Assembly: GCF_014648395.1 (NCBI RefSeq)
Contig: NZ_BMRA01000005.1
Location: 190,935 to 254,934 of the forward strand
Direction of reading: 5' to 3'
Source of the DNA: Micromonospora fulviviridis
Lineage (GTDB): Bacteria; Actinomycetota; Actinomycetes; Mycobacteriales; Micromonosporaceae
Length of the DNA stretch: 64,000 bases
The notes below the pieces were generated by a model. The model was not told where the DNA came from and did no database searches. It saw only the letters and a list, made by a program, of their open reading frames with translations. Positions 50,471 through 59,606 of the stretch are shown here, one piece after another; positions within the stretch are counted from its first letter, which is position 1; each line of letters starts with the position of its first letter. A program made the translations under genes and the position numbers.

Positions 50471-51517
50471 ATGGCTGACGAACCACTGATCCTCGGCATC
50501 GAGACCTCCTGCGACGAGACCGGGGTGGGCATCGTCCGCGGGCACACCCTGCTCGCCGACGCGCTGGCGTCCAGCGTCGAGGAGCACGCCCGGTTCGGCG
50601 GCGTGGTGCCCGAGGTGGCCAGCCGCGCCCACCTGGAGGCCATCGTGCCTACCATGGACCGGGCGCTGCGCGAGGCCGGGGTGACGATCGCCGACATCGA
50701 CGCGATCGCCGTCACCTCCGGGCCGGGCCTGGCCGGCGCGCTGCTCGTCGGGGTCGCCGCCGCCAAGGGGTACGCGGTGGCCGCCGAGAAGCCGGTGTAC
50801 GGGGTGAACCACCTCGCCGCGCACGTGGCCGTGGACACCCTGGAGCACGGCCCGCTGCCCGAGCCGGCCATTGCCCTGCTGGTCTCCGGCGGGCACTCCT
50901 CGCTGCTGCGGGTCGACGACCTGGCCCGGGAGGTCACCCCGCTCGGCTCGACCATCGACGACGCGGCCGGCGAGGCGTTCGACAAGGTGGCCCGGCTGCT
51001 CGGGCTGCCCTTCCCGGGCGGCCCGTTCATCGACCGGGAGGCGCGGGCCGGCGACCCGGCGGCGATCGCCTTCCCGCGCGGGCTGACCGCCCCCAAGGAC
51101 CTGGCCGGGCACCGCTTCGACTTCTCCTTCTCGGGGCTGAAGACGGCGGTGGCCCGCTGGGTGGAGGCGCGGCAGCGGGCCGGCGAGGCGGTGCCGGTGG
51201 CGGACGTGGCCGCGTCCTTCCAGGAGGCGGTCTGCGACGTGCTGGTCGGCAAGGCGCTGGACGCCTGCCGGAGCAGCGGCATCGACACCCTGGTGATCGG
51301 CGGTGGGGTGGCGGCCAACTCGCGGCTGCGGGCCATGGCGGAGCACCGGGCCGCGAAGCACGGCGTCCGGGTGCGTACGCCCCGGCCGAAGCTCTGCACG
51401 GACAACGGCGCCATGGTGGCCGCGCTCGGCTCGCACCTGGTCGCCGCGGGCGTCGCCCCGAGCCGGCTGGACCTGCCGGCCGACTCCGCCATGCCGCTGA
51501 CCGTGGTCAGCGTCTGA
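50471..51517 (+). CDS. tsaD: tRNA threonylcarbamoyltransferase TsaD
   Basis: TsaD transfers the threonylcarbamoyl group to A37 of ANN-decoding tRNAs. It is a 348-aa ASKHA-fold metalloenzyme. The Fe-binding His pair is in [66 protein letters not shown] (in parts) and [12 protein letters not shown] are family hallmarks. ATG 50471, five bases after rimI. Confidence 0.97.
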   Translation: MADEPLILGIETSCDETGVGIVRGHTLLADALASSVEEHARFGGVVPEVASRAHLEAIVPTMDRALREAGVTIADIDAIAVTSGPGLAGALLVGVAAAKGYAVAAEKPVYGVNHLAAHVAVDTLEHGPLPEPAIALLVSGGHSSLLRVDDLAREVTPLGSTIDDAAGEAFDKVARLLGLPFPGGPFIDREARAGDPAAIAFPRGLTAPKDLAGHRFDFSFSGLKTAVARWVEARQRAGEAVPVADVAASFQEAVCDVLVGKALDACRSSGIDTLVIGGGVAANSRLRAMAEHRAAKHGVRVRTPRPKLCTDNGAMVAALGSHLVAAGVAPSRLDLPADSAMPLTVVSV

Positions 51518-51534
51518 GCCGGGAGGGGACCGAC

Positions 51535-51789
51535 GTGATCGTCCGGATGTGGGAGGCGAAGGCCGAGCCGTACGGCTTCGCCGACCTGATCACCTGGGTC
51601 TGCGAGACCGCGCTGCCCGAGTTCGAGCACGAGCCGCTGCACCTGTCCAGCGAGGTGTTCTCCTCCACCGACCACCGCGTGGTGGTGATCTCGAAGTGGC
51701 GCAGCAACCCGCGGGAGCTGCCCGAGCCGCCCATGCGGCTGGTCGCCCGGCCGCCGCACAGCTGGGACTTCACGCAGGTCGATCGCTGA
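51535..51789 (+). CDS. Small conserved hypothetical protein
   Basis: This is an 84-aa basic-acidic mixed protein with no membrane segment. The N-terminus IVRMWEAKAEPYGFADLITWVCETALPEFE (in parts) and HRVVVISKWRS recall small ferredoxin-fold (ABM-like) proteins, but this is weak. GTG start with the Shine-Dalgarno GGAGGGG at 51522-51528, 17 bases after tsaD, so it is probably co-transcribed with it. Function unknown. Confidence 0.65.
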   Translation: MIVRMWEAKAEPYGFADLITWVCETALPEFEHEPLHLSSEVFSSTDHRVVVISKWRSNPRELPEPPMRLVARPPHSWDFTQVDR

Positions 51790-51861
51790 CCCGGCGGGCC
51801 GCCTGACCGGCGGGAAACTGGTTGGCGTCCCCCCGGGCCCGGGACCTAGCGTCGGGTGGTC

Positions 51862-53568
51862 ATGCGTTTCTCACCCGCCGGCGATCCCGGCACCCCCGAC
51901 GCCCGGTCCGCCACCCGTTACCTGGTCTGGCTCGCCGGTCGGCACCCGCTGCTCTTCGGCGGCGCCATCGCCCTCGGTGTCACCTGGATGCTGGCCCAGG
52001 CGCTGATGCCGGCCGCCGTCGGCCGGGCCATCGACGCCGGCCTGACCCACCGCGACCCGGACGCCCTGCTCCGCTGGGGTCTCGTCCTGCTCGGGCTGGG
52101 CGTCGTCCAGGCGACGACCGGCATCCTGCGGCACCGCTGCGCGGTGCACAACTGGCTCGGCGCCGCCTACCGGACCGTGCAGGTCACCGTGGACGCCACC
52201 AACCGGCTCGGGGCCGCGCTGCCCCGCCGGGTCGCCGCCGGCGAGGTGGTGAGCATCGGCACGGCCGACATCGAGCACATCGGCAGCGCCGTGGACATCA
52301 CGGCCCGGGGCACCGGCGCGGTGGTCGCCATCGCCGCGGTGTCGGCGATCCTGCTCACCGCCTCGGTGCCGCTCGGCCTCGTGGTGGTGCTCGGGGTGCC
52401 GCTGCTCATGGCGCTGGTGGCGCTGCTGATCCGGCCGCTGCACCGGCAGCAGGCGGCGTACCGGGACTCGACCGGCGAGCTGACCGCCCGGGCCGCGGAC
52501 ATCGTCTCCGGGCTGCGGGTGCTGCGCGGGGTGGGCGGCGAGCCGATGCTGGGCGCCCGCTACCGGGAGCAGTCCCAGGCGCTGCGGGCGGACGGCCTGC
52601 GGGTGGCCCGGGTGGAGTCGCTGATCCAGGCCGCGCAGATCCTGCTGCCCGGCGTCTTCGTGGTGCTGGTGACCTGGCTCGGGGCCCGGTTCGCGCTGCG
52701 CGGTGAGATCAGCGCCGGCCAGTTGGTCTCCTTCTACGGCTACACGGCGTTCCTGGTCAGCCCGTTGCGCAACCTCACCGAGGCGGCCGACAAGCTGACC
52801 CGGGGGCACGTGGCGGCCCGCCGGGTGGTGCGCCTGCTCCGTCTCGCTCCCGAGTTCACCGAACCGGCCCGCCCGGTGCCGGTGCCCGAGGGGCCGGGCG
52901 AGCTGGTGGACGTCCGCTCCGGGCTGGTGCTGCGGCCGGGCCGGCTCACCGCGCTGGCCGCCACCGCGCCCGAGGACGCCGCCGAGATCGCCGACCGGCT
53001 CGGCCGGTACGTCGACGGGGACGTGACGCTGCACGGCGTACCGCTGCGGGAGGTGGCGCTGGCGACGGTGCGCGAGCGGATCCTGGTGGCCGACAACGAC
53101 GCGCAGCTGTTCAGCGGCGCCCTCCGCACGGAGCTGGACCCGCGCGACCGGGGGGATCACCACGCCGTCGAGGCGGCGCTGGTGGCGGCGAGCGCCACGG
53201 ACATCGTCGAGGCGCTGCCCGGCGGCCTGGACAGCCCGGTCGCCGAGCGCGGCCGGGAGTTCTCCGGTGGGCAGCGGCAGCGGCTGCGGCTGGCCCGGGC
53301 GCTGGTCGCCGACCCGGAGACGCTCATCCTGGTCGAGCCGACCAGCGCGGTGGACGCGCACACCGAGGCGCGGATCGCCGACCGGCTCGCCGCCGCCCGG
53401 CGCGGCCGGACGACGCTGGTGTGCACCACCAGCCCGCTGGTGCTCGGCCGCGCCGAGCACGTGGTCTTCGTGGAGGACGGCAAGGTGGTCGCCGAGGGTC
53501 GCCACGACGAGCTGCTCGCCGCCGAGCCCCGGTACCGGGCCACGGTGAGCCGGGAGGAGGACCGGTGA
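51862..53568 (+). CDS. ABC exporter half-transporter with degenerate ATP site (subunit 1)
   Basis: This is a 568-aa fused membrane-ATPase subunit. About six TM helices lie in residues 20-310. The nucleotide domain has an intact signature FSGGQRQRLRLARAL, but the Walker A region reads LTALAATAPEDAAEI with no GKS/T, the Walker B Asp is Val (LILVEPTSAVD) and the H-loop His is missing (LVCTTSPLV). It therefore cannot bind ATP normally by itself, but can supply the signature for its partner. ATG 51862; a TAGCGT at 51847-51852 may be the -10. Overlaps the second subunit by four bases. Substrate unknown (drug, lipid or peptide). Confidence 0.85.
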   Translation: MRFSPAGDPGTPDARSATRYLVWLAGRHPLLFGGAIALGVTWMLAQALMPAAVGRAIDAGLTHRDPDALLRWGLVLLGLGVVQATTGILRHRCAVHNWLGAAYRTVQVTVDATNRLGAALPRRVAAGEVVSIGTADIEHIGSAVDITARGTGAVVAIAAVSAILLTASVPLGLVVVLGVPLLMALVALLIRPLHRQQAAYRDSTGELTARAADIVSGLRVLRGVGGEPMLGARYREQSQALRADGLRVARVESLIQAAQILLPGVFVVLVTWLGARFALRGEISAGQLVSFYGYTAFLVSPLRNLTEAADKLTRGHVAARRVVRLLRLAPEFTEPARPVPVPEGPGELVDVRSGLVLRPGRLTALAATAPEDAAEIADRLGRYVDGDVTLHGVPLREVALATVRERILVADNDAQLFSGALRTELDPRDRGDHHAVEAALVAASATDIVEALPGGLDSPVAERGREFSGGQRQRLRLARALVADPETLILVEPTSAVDAHTEARIADRLAAARRGRTTLVCTTSPLVLGRAEHVVFVEDGKVVAEGRHDELLAAEPRYRATVSREEDR

Positions 53569-55310
53569 GCAACGCCCTGCCCGTCGCCGACGCGCAGCAG
53601 GTCCGTCGGTACGCGCGGGAGCTGGCCCGCCGGCACCCGCGCGGCCTGGCCGCCGCGCTCGGCCTGCACGCGCTCGCCGCCGCGGCCGGCCTGGTCGCGC
53701 CCCGGCTCCTCGGCGACCTGGTCGAGGGGATCTCGCGCGGCGTCGGCGCGGTCACCGTCGACCGGGTCGCCCTGGCCATCGCCGGCTTCGTGGTCGCCCA
53801 GTCGGTGCTGGTCCGCTTCGCCCACCTGGCCTCGGCCCGGCTCGGCGAGCGGGTCCTCGCCGAGCTGCGCGAGGAGTTCGTCGACCGGGTGCTCGCCCTG
53901 CCGCTGTCCACCGTGGAGCGGGCCGGCACCGGCGACCTGCTCACCCGCACCTCGCGGGACGTCGCCGCGCTGTCCCGGACGGTCCGCTTCGCCGCCCCGG
54001 AGACGCTGATCGCGGCGGTCACCGTGCTGCTGATCCTCGGCGCGCTGCTGCTGACCGGCCCGCTGCTGGTGGTGCCCTGCCTGATCGCGGTGCCGATGCT
54101 GGTCGCCGGCACCCGCTGGTACCTGCGCCGGGCGCCGGCCGGCTACCTGCGGGAGAACGCCGCGTACTCCGACATCACCGACGGGATCAGCGAGACGGTC
54201 GAGGGGGCGCGGACCACCGAGGCGCTGCGCCAGCAGGCCCGCCGCCGGGCCCGCACCGACGCCGACATCCGCCGGTCGTACGCGGCCGAGTACTACACGC
54301 TCAGCCTCCGGACGGTCTTCTTCCCCGTCGCCGAGATCGGCTACCTGCTGCCGGTGGTCGGCACCCTGCTGCTCGGCGGCTGGTTCTACCTGGAGGGCTG
54401 GGCCAGCCTCGGGCAGGTCACCGCCGCCACCCTCTACGCCCAGCTGCTGGTGGACCCGGTCGACCGGCTGCTCTCCTGGCTCGACGAGTTCCAGGTCGGT
54501 GGCGCCTCGCTGGCCCGCCTGCTCGGTGTGGCCGCCGAGCCGGCCGACGCCGCCGCGCCGCCCGACCGGCGGCCGGTCAGCGACGACGGGCGGCTCGCCG
54601 CCCACGACGTCCGGTACGCGTACCGCGCCGGCCACGACGTGCTGCACGGGGTGACCCTGGTGCCCCGGCCGGGGGAGAAGCTGGCCATGGTCGGCCCGTC
54701 CGGCGCGGGGAAGTCCACCCTGGGCCGGCTGCTGGCCGGGGTGCACGCGCCGCGCGCCGGTGCGGTGACCGTGGACGGCCGGCCGCTGTCCGGGCTGCCC
54801 CTGGCCGAGCTGCGCACCCACGTCGCGCTGGTCAGCCAGGAGCACCACGTGTTCATCGGCACGCTCACCGACAACGTGGCGATGGTCCGCCCGGACGCCG
54901 GCCCCGCCGAGGTACGCGCGGCGCTGGCCGCGGTCGACGCCCTGGACTGGGCGGAGGCGCTGCCGGACGGCCTGGACACCCGGGTCGGCGCCGGCGGGCA
55001 CCCGCTCTCGCCGGCCCAGGCGCAGCAGCTCGCGCTGGCCCGGCTGGTGCTCGCCGACCCGCACACCCTGGTGCTGGACGAGGCCACCTCGCTGATCGAC
55101 CCGCGGGCGGCCCGGGCGTTGGAACGCTCGCTGGCCGCGGTGCTCCAGGGTCGGACGGTCATCGCCATCGCGCACCGGCTCTTCTCGGCGCACGACGCCG
55201 ACCGGGTGGCGGTCGTGGAGGACGGCCGCATCACCGAGCTGGGGTCGCACGACGAGCTGGTCGCCGCCGGTGGCTCGTACGCCGCCCTCTGGCGGTCCTG
55301 GCACGGCTGA
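53565..55310 (+). CDS. ABC exporter half-transporter with active ATP motifs (subunit 2)
   Basis: This 581-aa partner subunit has six predicted TM helices and a nucleotide domain with Walker A GPSGAGKST, Q-loop VSQEHHVF, Walker B TLVLDEATS and H-loop IAHRLFS, all intact. Its signature is changed to LSPAQAQQLALARL instead of LSGGQ. Combined with subunit 1 this leaves exactly one competent composite ATP site. GTG start in a GTGA overlap with subunit 1. A bidirectional terminator follows. Confidence 0.88.
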   Translation: MSNALPVADAQQVRRYARELARRHPRGLAAALGLHALAAAAGLVAPRLLGDLVEGISRGVGAVTVDRVALAIAGFVVAQSVLVRFAHLASARLGERVLAELREEFVDRVLALPLSTVERAGTGDLLTRTSRDVAALSRTVRFAAPETLIAAVTVLLILGALLLTGPLLVVPCLIAVPMLVAGTRWYLRRAPAGYLRENAAYSDITDGISETVEGARTTEALRQQARRRARTDADIRRSYAAEYYTLSLRTVFFPVAEIGYLLPVVGTLLLGGWFYLEGWASLGQVTAATLYAQLLVDPVDRLLSWLDEFQVGGASLARLLGVAAEPADAAAPPDRRPVSDDGRLAAHDVRYAYRAGHDVLHGVTLVPRPGEKLAMVGPSGAGKSTLGRLLAGVHAPRAGAVTVDGRPLSGLPLAELRTHVALVSQEHHVFIGTLTDNVAMVRPDAGPAEVRAALAAVDALDWAEALPDGLDTRVGAGGHPLSPAQAQQLALARLVLADPHTLVLDEATSLIDPRAARALERSLAAVLQGRTVIAIAHRLFSAHDADRVAVVEDGRITELGSHDELVAAGGSYAALWRSWHG

Positions 55311-55315
55311 GCGAA

Positions 55316-55344
55316 AGGCCCCCACCGGACACCGGTGGGGGCCT
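55316..55344. terminator. Bidirectional terminator after ABC exporter
   Basis: A perfect 13-bp stem (AGGCCCCCACCGG and its complement) with a three-base loop, 55316-55344, lies between convergent genes. Confidence 0.8.
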
Positions 55345-55360
55345 CGTGCGTGTGGCGCGG

Positions 55361-56098
55361 TCAGGAGCGGCGCAGCAGCCGCCAGGTCGCGTACCCGCCG
55401 GTGGCCAGGGCGAGCAGGAAGACGGCCCACACCACGGTGGTGCTGACCTGGACGCCGCCGCTGCTGCCGACGTTGGCCCCGGCGGCGGCGATCAGCGAGT
55501 CGCTCTGCGCCGGGGGCATCGCGGGAGGCGGGAGCTGCTGCCAGCGGACCAGCCCGGTGCTCTCCAGCATCAGCATGTGGTTGGTGACGAAGGTGTTGGT
55601 CTGGTCGGCGAGCTTGCGCACGATCGGGTCCCGGGTGCTGGCCCGGACCGCGCCGATCACCGGGAAGATGTTGCCGTGCGCGACCCGCAGCCGGGTCACG
55701 AAGATCTGGTCGAACTGGGCGCCCGTGGCGTTCTGCATCTCGGTCAGCCAGCCCTGCTGCTGGGTGGTCGGTGTGGTCGGCAGGGTGGCGCCCAGCTTGT
55801 TCGCGGCCTCGACCACGAGCTGGTCCAGGACGCCGTGCTGCCGGGCGATCTCCGCGCCGATCTCTCGTACCCGCTTCGACTGGCCCTTCTCGGCGGCCAT
55901 CTGCCCGGCCGGCATCTCCCAGAGCCCGGCCAGTCGTACCCCGTTGAGCAGCGTCATGTCGGCGGCGTTGAGCTGCACGCCGGGCGCGGGAGCGGCCAGC
56001 GCCGCGCCGGGCAGGACGCCGACGCCCGCGGCGAGCGCGACGAGCAGCAGGATCACCCGGTGCGCCAGCCGGCGGCCTGCGGATTCCAGCGGTGCCAT
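55361..56098 (-). CDS. Secreted DUF4142 protein
   Basis: This is a 245-aa exported protein: signal peptide HRVILLLVALAAGVGVLPGAALA, then a ferritin-like helical DUF4142 domain (LNAADMTLLNGVRLAGLWEMPAGQMAAEKGQSKRVREIG in parts, AHGNIFPVIGAVRAST), and a C-terminal membrane anchor (VVWAVFLLALATGGYATWRLLRRS in parts) ending in basic residues. No sortase LPXTG is seen. The family role is unclear. ATG 56098 fits the signal peptide; upstream in-frame codons are Gly/Arg-rich and unlikely. Confidence 0.8.
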   Translation of the reverse strand: MAPLESAGRRLAHRVILLLVALAAGVGVLPGAALAAPAPGVQLNAADMTLLNGVRLAGLWEMPAGQMAAEKGQSKRVREIGAEIARQHGVLDQLVVEAANKLGATLPTTPTTQQQGWLTEMQNATGAQFDQIFVTRLRVAHGNIFPVIGAVRASTRDPIVRKLADQTNTFVTNHMLMLESTGLVRWQQLPPPAMPPAQSDSLIAAAGANVGSSGGVQVSTTVVWAVFLLALATGGYATWRLLRRS

Positions 56099-56222
56099 GG
56101 TTGCGGTGCCTCCTCGGTCCGGACCGTACGCGGGATGGCGCGGACGGCCGCCCCCGCGGCCGTCCGTCCGCCCACTGGTACGGATCACGACCCGATTCAG
56201 TTCACCGGAATCCGGGAGCCGG

Positions 56223-57416
56223 TCAGCCGACGTCGAGCGGGTCGGCGAGGAGGCGTTCGAAGGCCAGTTCGGCGGCGCCGATCAGCGCCGCGTCGTCCCC
56301 GAGCTTCGGGGTGCGCAGCCGCACGTGCTCCAGGCAGGCCGGCAGCCCGTTGGAGTTGAGCCGGCTGCGTACCTGGGCGGCGGCGGCCAGGTAGAGGTCG
56401 CGCATGGTGCCGCCGAAGATGACCATCTCCGGGTTGAAGATGTTGACCAGGTTGGCGACGCCGAAACCGAGCCAGTCGCCGGCCTGCCGCACCGCGGTCT
56501 GGGCGCGCGCGTCGCCCCGGTCGGCGGCGTCGAAGAGGGCCAGCAGCGCCTCCCGGCCCCGGGCGTCGGAGCGTCCGGCGGCCCGGAGCAGCCCGTGCTC
56601 GCCGATCTCGGTCTCCCAGCAGCCGCGCCGCCCGCAGTCGCAGCGCACGCCGTCGCGGACCACCACCATGTGGCCGACCTCGCCGCTGTAGCCGCCGTGC
56701 CCGGTGAGCCGCCGCCCACCGGCGATGATGCCGGCTCCGACGCCGACGTCCCCGTACAGGTAGATGACGTTGTCGCAGCCGGCCGCGACGCCCCGGGCGT
56801 GCTCGGCGAAGGCGGCCACGTCGGCCACGTTGCCCACCGTGATGGGCACGTCGACGCCCAGCTCGGCGGCGAGCGCCGCGCCGATCGGCTCGTCCACCCA
56901 GCCGGTGGTCGGGCTGAGCCGGACCAGCCCGTCCTCCCGACGGACCATGCCGCAGACCGCCACCCCGGCGCCGACGCAGATCGAGTCGGGCGGCACCGCC
57001 CGGTGCATCTCCCGGACCGCGTCGGCCAGCAGCGGGGCGGCGTCCCCGGCGACCAGGTTCCGCGGCCGTTCCAGCTCCCGGCGGTCGAGCACCTCACCGC
57101 CGAGCCCGACCCGCGCGGCCCGCAGCCGGTCCACCTCGATGCTGTACGCGTACGCGTAGACCCGGGCCGACTCGGGCCGGACGACCAGCGACGGTCGTCC
57201 GGCCCGGCCGGTCTCCTTCGGCGTCCCCTCGCTGACCAGACCGGCGCCGGCCAGGTCGGCGGTCAGCGCGCCGATGGTGCTGCGGTTGAGACCGAGCGCG
57301 GTGGTCAGCTCCGCGCGGGTGGTGGCCCCGCGTACGTGCACGTAGCGGAGCAACGCGCCCAGGTTCTGCCGACGGATCTCGTCCTGGCTCGGGCCCGCGC
57401 GCATCGCCACCGTCAT
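56223..57416 (-). CDS. ROK-family transcriptional regulator (XylR-like)
   Basis: This 397-aa repressor of the ROK/NagC/XylR type has an N-terminal winged helix (IRRQNLGALLRYVHVRGATTRAELTTALGLNRSTIGAL, in parts), then an ASKHA sugar-kinase-like domain with GYSGEVGHM and the zinc-binding CDCGRRGCWE. The family binds a sugar and releases DNA. It is encoded 13 bases after the sugar permease gene on the same strand, so it probably controls this importer. ATG 57416 is preferred; longer starts lack similarity. Confidence 0.88.
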   Translation of the reverse strand: MTVAMRAGPSQDEIRRQNLGALLRYVHVRGATTRAELTTALGLNRSTIGALTADLAGAGLVSEGTPKETGRAGRPSLVVRPESARVYAYAYSIEVDRLRAARVGLGGEVLDRRELERPRNLVAGDAAPLLADAVREMHRAVPPDSICVGAGVAVCGMVRREDGLVRLSPTTGWVDEPIGAALAAELGVDVPITVGNVADVAAFAEHARGVAAGCDNVIYLYGDVGVGAGIIAGGRRLTGHGGYSGEVGHMVVVRDGVRCDCGRRGCWETEIGEHGLLRAAGRSDARGREALLALFDAADRGDARAQTAVRQAGDWLGFGVANLVNIFNPEMVIFGGTMRDLYLAAAAQVRSRLNSNGLPACLEHVRLRTPKLGDDAALIGAAELAFERLLADPLDVG

Positions 57417-57429
57417 GTCCGTACCGGGT

Positions 57430-58689
57430 TCAGCGGGTGCCGGTGGCGGCCGAGCGGCGCCGCGACAGGGCGTCGACACCGGCGGCGAGCATGAGCACCG
57501 CGCCCGTGAAGATGTACTTCAGGCCGGAGCTGAGGTCCAGCAGTCCCATGCCGTTGATGATGACAGCCACCACGGCGCCGCCGAGCACCGCGTTGATCAT
57601 TCGGCCCTTGCCGCCGAAGAGGCTGGTGCCGCCGATGACGGCCGCGCCGACCGCGTAGAGCAGGACGTTGCTGCCGCCCGTGTTGGGGTCGACCGACCGG
57701 TCCTTGCTGGCGGCGATGATGCCACCGATGGCCGCCATCCCCGAGCAGATCACGAAGGCGGAGATCTTGATCCGGTCCACGTTGATACCGGCCCGCCGCG
57801 CGGCTTCCGCGTTTCCGCCGACCGCGTAGAGGTGCCGACCGTACGCGGTGCGGTTGAGCACGAACGTCCAGAAGACCAGCAGGACCGCGATGATCGGCAC
57901 GACCACCGGCATGCCCTTGTTCGACGAGATCAGCGTGTTGATGCTGCGCTCCTGGTTGAGCACGTAGACGGCGAAGCCGATCAGCAGGGCGACCCCGGCG
58001 ATGCGGGCGCCCACCACGGCGACCGGGTCGGTGACCAGGCCGCGGGCGGCCCGGTTCCGGTGCCGCAGCAGCTGCGCGGCGGCGTACCCGAGGATCGCGA
58101 CGGCGGCCAGCAGCCAGCCGACGGCCGGCGGGACGCGGCCGTTCTCGATGCCGACGATCACGTCGTCACCGATCGAGATGTTGGTGCCCTCCTTCATCAG
58201 CAGCAGCACCACACCCTGGAAGGCGAGGAATCCGGCCAGGGTGACCACGAAGGAGGGGATGCCCACCTTGGCCACCAGGAAGCCGAGGGTCAGGCCGATG
58301 ACCACGCCGGTGGCGAGGGCGGCCAGCACCGCCACGTACCAGGGGTAGCCGAGCACGCTGACGACGTTGGCCAGGATGGCCGCGCACACGCCGCTGGCGA
58401 AGCCGGCGGAGAGGTCGATCTCACCGAGCAGCAGCACGAAGATCAGGCCCATCGCGATCACCGTGACGGCGGCGCCCTGGGTGAAGAGGTTCGCGAAGTT
58501 CGCCGCGGAGATGAAGACCGGGCGCACGATCGCGAAGACGACGCAGAGCACGACGAGGCCGATGACGGCGGGCAGGGAACCGAGGTCGCCGCCGCGTACC
58601 CGGGCAATGTAGTTGCGGACGTGGTCGGCGACGGCGGGCGTGGGCGTGACGGCCGCCGGTCCGTCCTTCTTCACAGCGGTGGTGGTCAT
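57430..58689 (-). CDS. xylH: Sugar ABC transporter permease, XylH type
   Basis: This 419-aa permease of the BPD_transp_2/RbsC-XylH family has about 10-12 hydrophobic segments. Signatures: AVTVIAMGLIFVLLLGEIDLSAGF (in parts), VGIPSFVVTLAGFLAFQG, YAVGGNAEAARRAGI and GAAVIGGTSLFGGKG. The length of about 420 aa and the internal loop match XylH more than the shorter RbsC. The exact sugar (xylose or another pentose/hexose) is inferred from family resemblance. The start overlaps the ATPase stop. Confidence 0.86.
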   Translation of the reverse strand: MTTTAVKKDGPAAVTPTPAVADHVRNYIARVRGGDLGSLPAVIGLVVLCVVFAIVRPVFISAANFANLFTQGAAVTVIAMGLIFVLLLGEIDLSAGFASGVCAAILANVVSVLGYPWYVAVLAALATGVVIGLTLGFLVAKVGIPSFVVTLAGFLAFQGVVLLLMKEGTNISIGDDVIVGIENGRVPPAVGWLLAAVAILGYAAAQLLRHRNRAARGLVTDPVAVVGARIAGVALLIGFAVYVLNQERSINTLISSNKGMPVVVPIIAVLLVFWTFVLNRTAYGRHLYAVGGNAEAARRAGINVDRIKISAFVICSGMAAIGGIIAASKDRSVDPNTGGSNVLLYAVGAAVIGGTSLFGGKGRMINAVLGGAVVAVIINGMGLLDLSSGLKYIFTGAVLMLAAGVDALSRRRSAATGTR

Positions 58690-59495
58690 CGAAGGGCTCC
58701 CGGGGTCGCGTCGGCGGGCTCGCTGCCGTTGCCCGACCCGGCGCCGAGGCCGAGGTTGCCGGAGCGGCCGGCGGTGATCAGCTCGACCACCTGCGAGTGA
58801 GTGATCTCGGTGGTCTTCACCTGGGCGACCATCTGGCCGAGGTAGAGCGCGGCGATCCGGTCGGAGACGGCGAAGACGTCGTTCATGTTGTGCGAGATGA
58901 GCACCACGGCCAGGCCCTTGTCGGCCAGCCGGCGGACCAGCTCCAGCACCTGGGCGGTCTGCGCGACGCCGAGCGCGGCGGTCGGCTCGTCCAGGATGAC
59001 CAGCTTGCTGTTCCAGAGCACGGCCTTGGCGATGGCCACGGTCTGCCGCTGCCCGCCGGAGAGGCTGGACACGTGCTGGCGCAGCGACTTGACGGTGCGG
59101 ACGCTCAGCCCGGCGAGGGTCTCGGCGGCCAACTGCTCCATGGTCGGCTCGTCCAGCACCACCCCGCTGCGCTTCTCCCGGCCCAGGAACATGTTCTGCA
59201 CGATGTCGAGGTTGTCGCAGAGCGCGAGGTCCTGGTAGACCACCTCGATGCCGAGCCCGGCGGCGTCACGCGGGTTGTGGATGGTCACCGGTCGCCCGTC
59301 GAAGAGAACTTCGCCGGCATCGGTGGGGTAGATGCCGCTGATGCACTTCACCAGGGTCGACTTGCCGGCGCCGTTGTCGCCGACCAGCGCGGTCACCTCA
59401 CCGGGATGGGCCGAGAAGGCGACGTCGCGCAGAACCTGGACGGGACCGAAGCTCTTGTCGATCCCGCGTAGCTCCAGCAGGGGGGTCGCGGACAC
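58686..59495 (-). CDS. xylG: Sugar ABC transporter ATPase, single-domain XylG type
   Basis: This 269-aa ATPase has Walker A GDNGAGKST, Q-loop VYQDLALCDNLD, signature SLSGGQRQTVAIAKA, Walker B VILDEPTAALG and H-loop ISHNMND. Only one ABC domain is present, whereas enterobacterial XylG has two in about 510 aa. Single-domain versions are common in actinomycetes and act as homodimers. A Gly/Ser-rich C-terminal tail follows. Translationally coupled to the permease and separated from the binding-protein gene by a hairpin. Confidence 0.87.
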   Translation of the reverse strand: MSATPLLELRGIDKSFGPVQVLRDVAFSAHPGEVTALVGDNGAGKSTLVKCISGIYPTDAGEVLFDGRPVTIHNPRDAAGLGIEVVYQDLALCDNLDIVQNMFLGREKRSGVVLDEPTMEQLAAETLAGLSVRTVKSLRQHVSSLSGGQRQTVAIAKAVLWNSKLVILDEPTAALGVAQTAQVLELVRRLADKGLAVVLISHNMNDVFAVSDRIAALYLGQMVAQVKTTEITHSQVVELITAGRSGNLGLGAGSGNGSEPADATPGALR

Positions 59496-59544
59496 GGGGG
59501 TCTCCTTTGGACGGAGGGGAGATCTCGGAGCCCGTCCGTGGCGT

Positions 59545-59578
59545 GCCGCCCGGCACGGTGGTGACCGTGCCGGGCGGC
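59545..59578 (-). terminator. Intercistronic hairpin between xylF and xylG
   Basis: Perfect 15-bp arms (59545-59559, 59564-59578) with a four-base loop lie in the 111-bp gap within the operon. It probably stops part of the transcripts or protects the xylF message 3' end, giving more binding protein than ATPase. Confidence 0.7.
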
Positions 59579-59606
59579 GTCGCCGGAGCGGGTTGTGGGG
59601 GACGGG

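Noticed and set aside
51862..53568. Exporter subunit 1 as a pseudogene because Walker A is missing
   Set aside because: The frame is intact, the signature motif is preserved, translation is coupled to subunit 2, and the losses complement those of subunit 2.
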